NCBI GenBank assembly: GCA_031394335.1
Contig: JANMXS010000315.1
Location: 1 to 25,869, forward strand
Length of the DNA stretch: 25,869 nt
Source: UKL13-2 sp031394335
GTDB lineage: Bacteria > Pseudomonadota > Gammaproteobacteria > Burkholderiales > Usitatibacteraceae
Reading direction: 5' to 3'
Part shown: positions 23,535 to 25,869 of the stretch, piece after piece
Layout of the letters: each line of letters begins with the position of its first letter
How positions within the stretch are numbered: position 1 is the stretch's first letter
Notes under the pieces: model-generated
Seen by the model: the letters and a program-made list of their open reading frames with translations, nothing else
Databases searched by the model: none
What the model was told of the DNA's origin: nothing
Translations under genes and position numbers: made by a program

Positions 23535-24404
23535 GTGGCTGAAAAAATCAATAACGCATTATATGTGGTCGCCACACCCATCGGGAACCTGGGCGACATT
23601 ACCCACCGTGCCCTCGACACCTTGCGCGGCGTGAGCGTGATCGCGGCTGAGGACACACGCAACACCAAATCCATGCTCACGCATTTCGGCATCGCCGCCA
23701 AATTGATCGCGGTGCACGAGCACAATGAGCGCAACGCGGCCGACGGCATCGTCAAATTATTGGGTGAGGGCCAATCGGTTGCTTTGGTCACCGACGCCGG
23801 CACTCCGGCGGTGAGCGACCCCGGCGCGCAGGTCGTTGCGGCGGTGCGTGCGGCCGGCTTTGCCGTAGTGCCAATCCCCGGCGCCAGCGCGCTGGTGGCG
23901 GCAATATCGGCGAGTGGCGAGGGCGAACACGGCTTTCTGTTCCATGGCTTCTTGCCGGCGAAAGCGGGTGACCGCAAGCGCGCGCTGGAGGCGCTCAAGC
24001 CGCAGCCCTATGCCCTGGTGTTTTACGAATCGCCGCACCGCATCGTCGAGAGTGTGGCCTCGATTGCTGCGGTGTTTGGTGAAACGCGCGAGCTTGTGAT
24101 CTGCCGCGAGCTCACCAAAAAATTCGAATCCATCGTGCGTTTGCGTCTTGATGAGGCCGTCGCCTGGCTGCAGGCCGACGACAACCACCAGCGCGGCGAA
24201 TTCGTGTTGATTTTGTCAAACCCCAGCATTGGCGCGGCTTCCGGGCCGGAAATGGCCCAGGAGCAAGCACTGGAGCGGACTTTGCTTTTGCTGCTCGAAG
24301 AGTTGCCCCTGAAGCAGGCGGTGGCGCTGGCAGTGAAATTGACGGGGGAGAAGAAGAATCGGGTTTATGACATGGCGTTGAGACTGAGGCCGCAGAGCGA
24401 GTGA
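23535..24404 (+). CDS. rsmI: 16S rRNA (cytidine1402-2'-O)-methyltransferase
   Basis: A 289-aa SAM enzyme that 2'-O-methylates C1402 in the decoding centre of 16S rRNA. The tetrapyrrole-methylase fold is clear from LYVVATPIGNLGDITHRALDTL, IAAEDTRNTKSMLTHF, ALVTDAGTPAVSDPG, VVPIPGASALVAAISASG and FYESPHRI. The start is GTG 23535, the only reasonable start near the homology. Divergent from lpoA, as yraL is from yraM in E. coli. Confidence 0.96.
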   Translation: MAEKINNALYVVATPIGNLGDITHRALDTLRGVSVIAAEDTRNTKSMLTHFGIAAKLIAVHEHNERNAADGIVKLLGEGQSVALVTDAGTPAVSDPGAQVVAAVRAAGFAVVPIPGASALVAAISASGEGEHGFLFHGFLPAKAGDRKRALEALKPQPYALVFYESPHRIVESVASIAAVFGETRELVICRELTKKFESIVRLRLDEAVAWLQADDNHQRGEFVLILSNPSIGAASGPEMAQEQALERTLLLLLEELPLKQAVALAVKLTGEKKNRVYDMALRLRPQSE

Positions 24405-24435
24405 ACGGATAAGCAAGTGCATTGCCAGCGAAAGC

Positions 24436-24441
24436 TATAAT
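24436..24441 (+). promoter_or_regulatory. TATAAT hexamer six bases before the pyrC start
   Basis: A perfect TATAAT lies at 24436-24441 and the pyrC ATG begins at 24448. If it is used as a -10 box, the transcript would start at or next to the ATG. No matching -35 hexamer is seen at 16-18 bp and there is no Shine-Dalgarno sequence, so this is only suggestive. Confidence 0.35.
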
Positions 24442-24447
24442 CCCGCC

Positions 24448-25479
24448 ATGGAAAAAATAACGATCACCCGCCCCGACGACTGGCATTTGCATGTGCGCGA
24501 TGGCGAGGCACTGAAAGCGGTGCTGCCTGATACCGCGCGCCAGTTTGCCCGCGCCATCATCATGCCCAACCTGATACCGCCGGTGCGCACGGTTGACGAG
24601 GCGCGCGCCTATCGCGAGCGCATCATCGCGGCGGTGCCGGTCGGCGTTGCGTTCGAGCCGTTGATGACGCTGTACCTAACCGACAACACTTCGCCCGACG
24701 AGATCAAACGTGCCAAGGACAGCGGCTTCATCAAGGCGGTGAAGTATTACCCGGCGGGCGCCACCACCAATTCCGATTCCGGCGTGACCGATCTGCGCAA
24801 ATGCGATGCGGTGTTCGCGGCGATGCAGTCAATCGGCTTGCCCTTGCTGCTGCACGGTGAGGTGACCGATAGCCATATCGATATATTCGATCGCGAAAAA
24901 GTCTTCATTGAAAAGCATTTAATTCCGCTGGCACTGCGGTTTCCAAAACTGCGCATGGTGTTCGAGCACATCACCACCGCCAATGCGGTGAAGTTTGTGC
25001 TTTCTGCCAATGACAACGTCGCGGCCACCATTACCGCGCACCATCTGCTGTTCAATCGCACGGACATTTTCAAAGGCGGTATTCGCCCGCACTACTACTG
25101 CCTGCCGGTGCTGAAGCGCGAAGAGCATCGTCTGGCCCTGCTCAAGGCGGCGACCGGCGGCAACCGCAAGTTCTTCCTCGGCACCGACAGCGCGCCCCAT
25201 GCGAAGAACACCAAGGAGGCGAGTTGCGGTTGTGCGGGGTGCTACACCGCGCTGCATGCAATGGCGCTGTATGCGGAAGCCTTCGAAAGTGTGGATGCGC
25301 TGGACAAACTCGAGGGCTTCGCCAGTTTCCACGGTGCGGATTTTTATGGGCTGCCGCGCAACACCGGCAAGCTGACGCTACAGAAAACGGCTTGGCAAAT
25401 TCCCGACGAGATTCCATTCCCGGTGTCGAATATCGTGCCCTTGCGTGCCGGTGAAACCTTGAACTGGCGGCTGGCCTGA
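24448..25479 (+). CDS. pyrC: dihydroorotase
   Basis: A 343-aa zinc amidohydrolase that closes N-carbamoyl-L-aspartate to dihydroorotate in pyrimidine synthesis. Zinc ligands are in DDWHLHVRDG (HxH, residues 15-17 region), the carboxylated Lys in KAVKYYPAGATTNSDSGV, LLLHGEVTD, VFEHITTA, and the catalytic Asp in FFLGTDSAPHAKNTKE. It is of the short E. coli PyrC type, with normal length. The start ATG sits 43 bp after the rsmI stop. The next gene, DUF3025, is 13 bp downstream. Confidence 0.97.
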   Translation: MEKITITRPDDWHLHVRDGEALKAVLPDTARQFARAIIMPNLIPPVRTVDEARAYRERIIAAVPVGVAFEPLMTLYLTDNTSPDEIKRAKDSGFIKAVKYYPAGATTNSDSGVTDLRKCDAVFAAMQSIGLPLLLHGEVTDSHIDIFDREKVFIEKHLIPLALRFPKLRMVFEHITTANAVKFVLSANDNVAATITAHHLLFNRTDIFKGGIRPHYYCLPVLKREEHRLALLKAATGGNRKFFLGTDSAPHAKNTKEASCGCAGCYTALHAMALYAEAFESVDALDKLEGFASFHGADFYGLPRNTGKLTLQKTAWQIPDEIPFPVSNIVPLRAGETLNWRLA

Positions 25480-25492
25480 TGCGCGACCGCTG

Positions 25493-25869
25493 ATGGCCCA
25501 GGAAATCAATAGCAGTTGCCGGAAACATTCGATGCGTGAAGCGAACTCCAGACAGGCAACATCGGCAGCAATGTCCTGGCCGGATGCGCAGCCGCGTTTT
25601 GCCTCGCCATGCTTTGATGCTGTACGTGCTCGTCTCAATGACCTGGACACCAAGGCGTGGCCCACGCTCGATGAACTCAACCGCTTGGCCAGGCATCGTC
25701 GTCTCGAAAATCAAGCCGGGTTGCCGATCCGTTTCGCCGCCCCTCGCGACGATGAGCCGGCCTCTGTGCATTACGAAGCGCGCATTGCACAAAGTGGCCT
25801 CGTTGCAACGCGCGAAAGCTGGCACGACTTGTTCAATGCCCTGCAATGGCTGAGTTTCCCGCAGTCGAA
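25493..25869 (+). CDS. DUF3025 family protein (5' part, runs off the window)
   Basis: An open frame from ATG 25493 to the right edge gives 125 codons without a stop. It contains MSWPDAQPRFASPCFDAVRA, GLPIRFAAP, VHYEARIAQSGLVATRESWH and DLFNALQWLSFPQS, which is the DUF3025 pattern. In betaproteobacteria this family often follows pyrC. ATG 25532 or ATG 25571 are other possible starts. The N-terminal 25 residues look non-conserved, so a later start is plausible. Function unknown. Confidence 0.82.
   Translation, partial: MAQEINSSCRKHSMREANSRQATSAAMSWPDAQPRFASPCFDAVRARLNDLDTKAWPTLDELNRLARHRRLENQAGLPIRFAAPRDDEPASVHYEARIAQSGLVATRESWHDLFNALQWLSFPQS

Overview
The window reads as a chromosomal segment of a betaproteobacterium, most likely of the order Burkholderiales. 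The grounds are the betaproteobacterial 5S rRNA, the order birA / type III pantothenate kinase / SPOR protein / rfaE2, a stand-alone Bug-type (TctC) substrate-binding protein, and the rsmI / lpoA / yraN / SIS isomerase / BON lipoprotein block. This is inferred from gene content and not from a database match. No tRNA, CRISPR array, insertion sequence or prophage was seen.

Layout. 1-745: the 3' end of a 23S rRNA gene, a 5S rRNA gene and two terminator hairpins. 802-4295: a two-component system on the minus strand that resembles the 'proteobacterial dedicated sortase system' kinase and regulator (PdsS/PdsR). It diverges from a membrane-anchored protein with a VIT-like domain. No sortase and no LPXTG-type sorting signal is present. 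4400-5649: a 20-bp palindrome followed by a decayed radical SAM gene with three frameshifts and a lost stop codon. 5838-6944: a pair of 16-bp direct repeats, a Bug-family solute receptor and its terminator. 6969-10421: a HAD hydrolase, then birA, coaX and a SPOR protein, tightly packed. 10422-13309, minus strand: a diiron acyl-ACP-desaturase-like protein, rfaE2 and a GlcD-like FAD dehydrogenase.

13539-20646 is an eight-gene plus-strand cluster: FAD oxidoreductase (COG2907 type), DUF1365, cyclopropane-synthase-like methyltransferase, chalcone-isomerase-like protein, GPH-type MFS transporter, DUF3833 lipoprotein, SDR, NTF2-like protein. Related clusters in other proteobacteria are linked to phospholipid acyl-chain modification under membrane or photo-oxidative stress, often beside an ECF sigma factor and its ChrR-type anti-sigma factor, neither of which is in this window. 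The methyltransferase has Gln in place of the bicarbonate-binding His of E. coli Cfa, so it may not make plain cyclopropanes.

20690-24404 has the same order as the E. coli yraP-yraO-yraN-yraM / yraL block (envelope homeostasis and 16S rRNA methylation). Its SIS protein keeps the phosphoheptose isomerase residues that E. coli DiaA has lost. With rfaE2 this gives two steps of ADP-heptose synthesis in the window. The window ends with pyrC and the 5' part of a DUF3025 gene. The most unusual items are the sortase-less PdsRS/VIT locus and the lipid-modification cluster with its altered Cfa active site.
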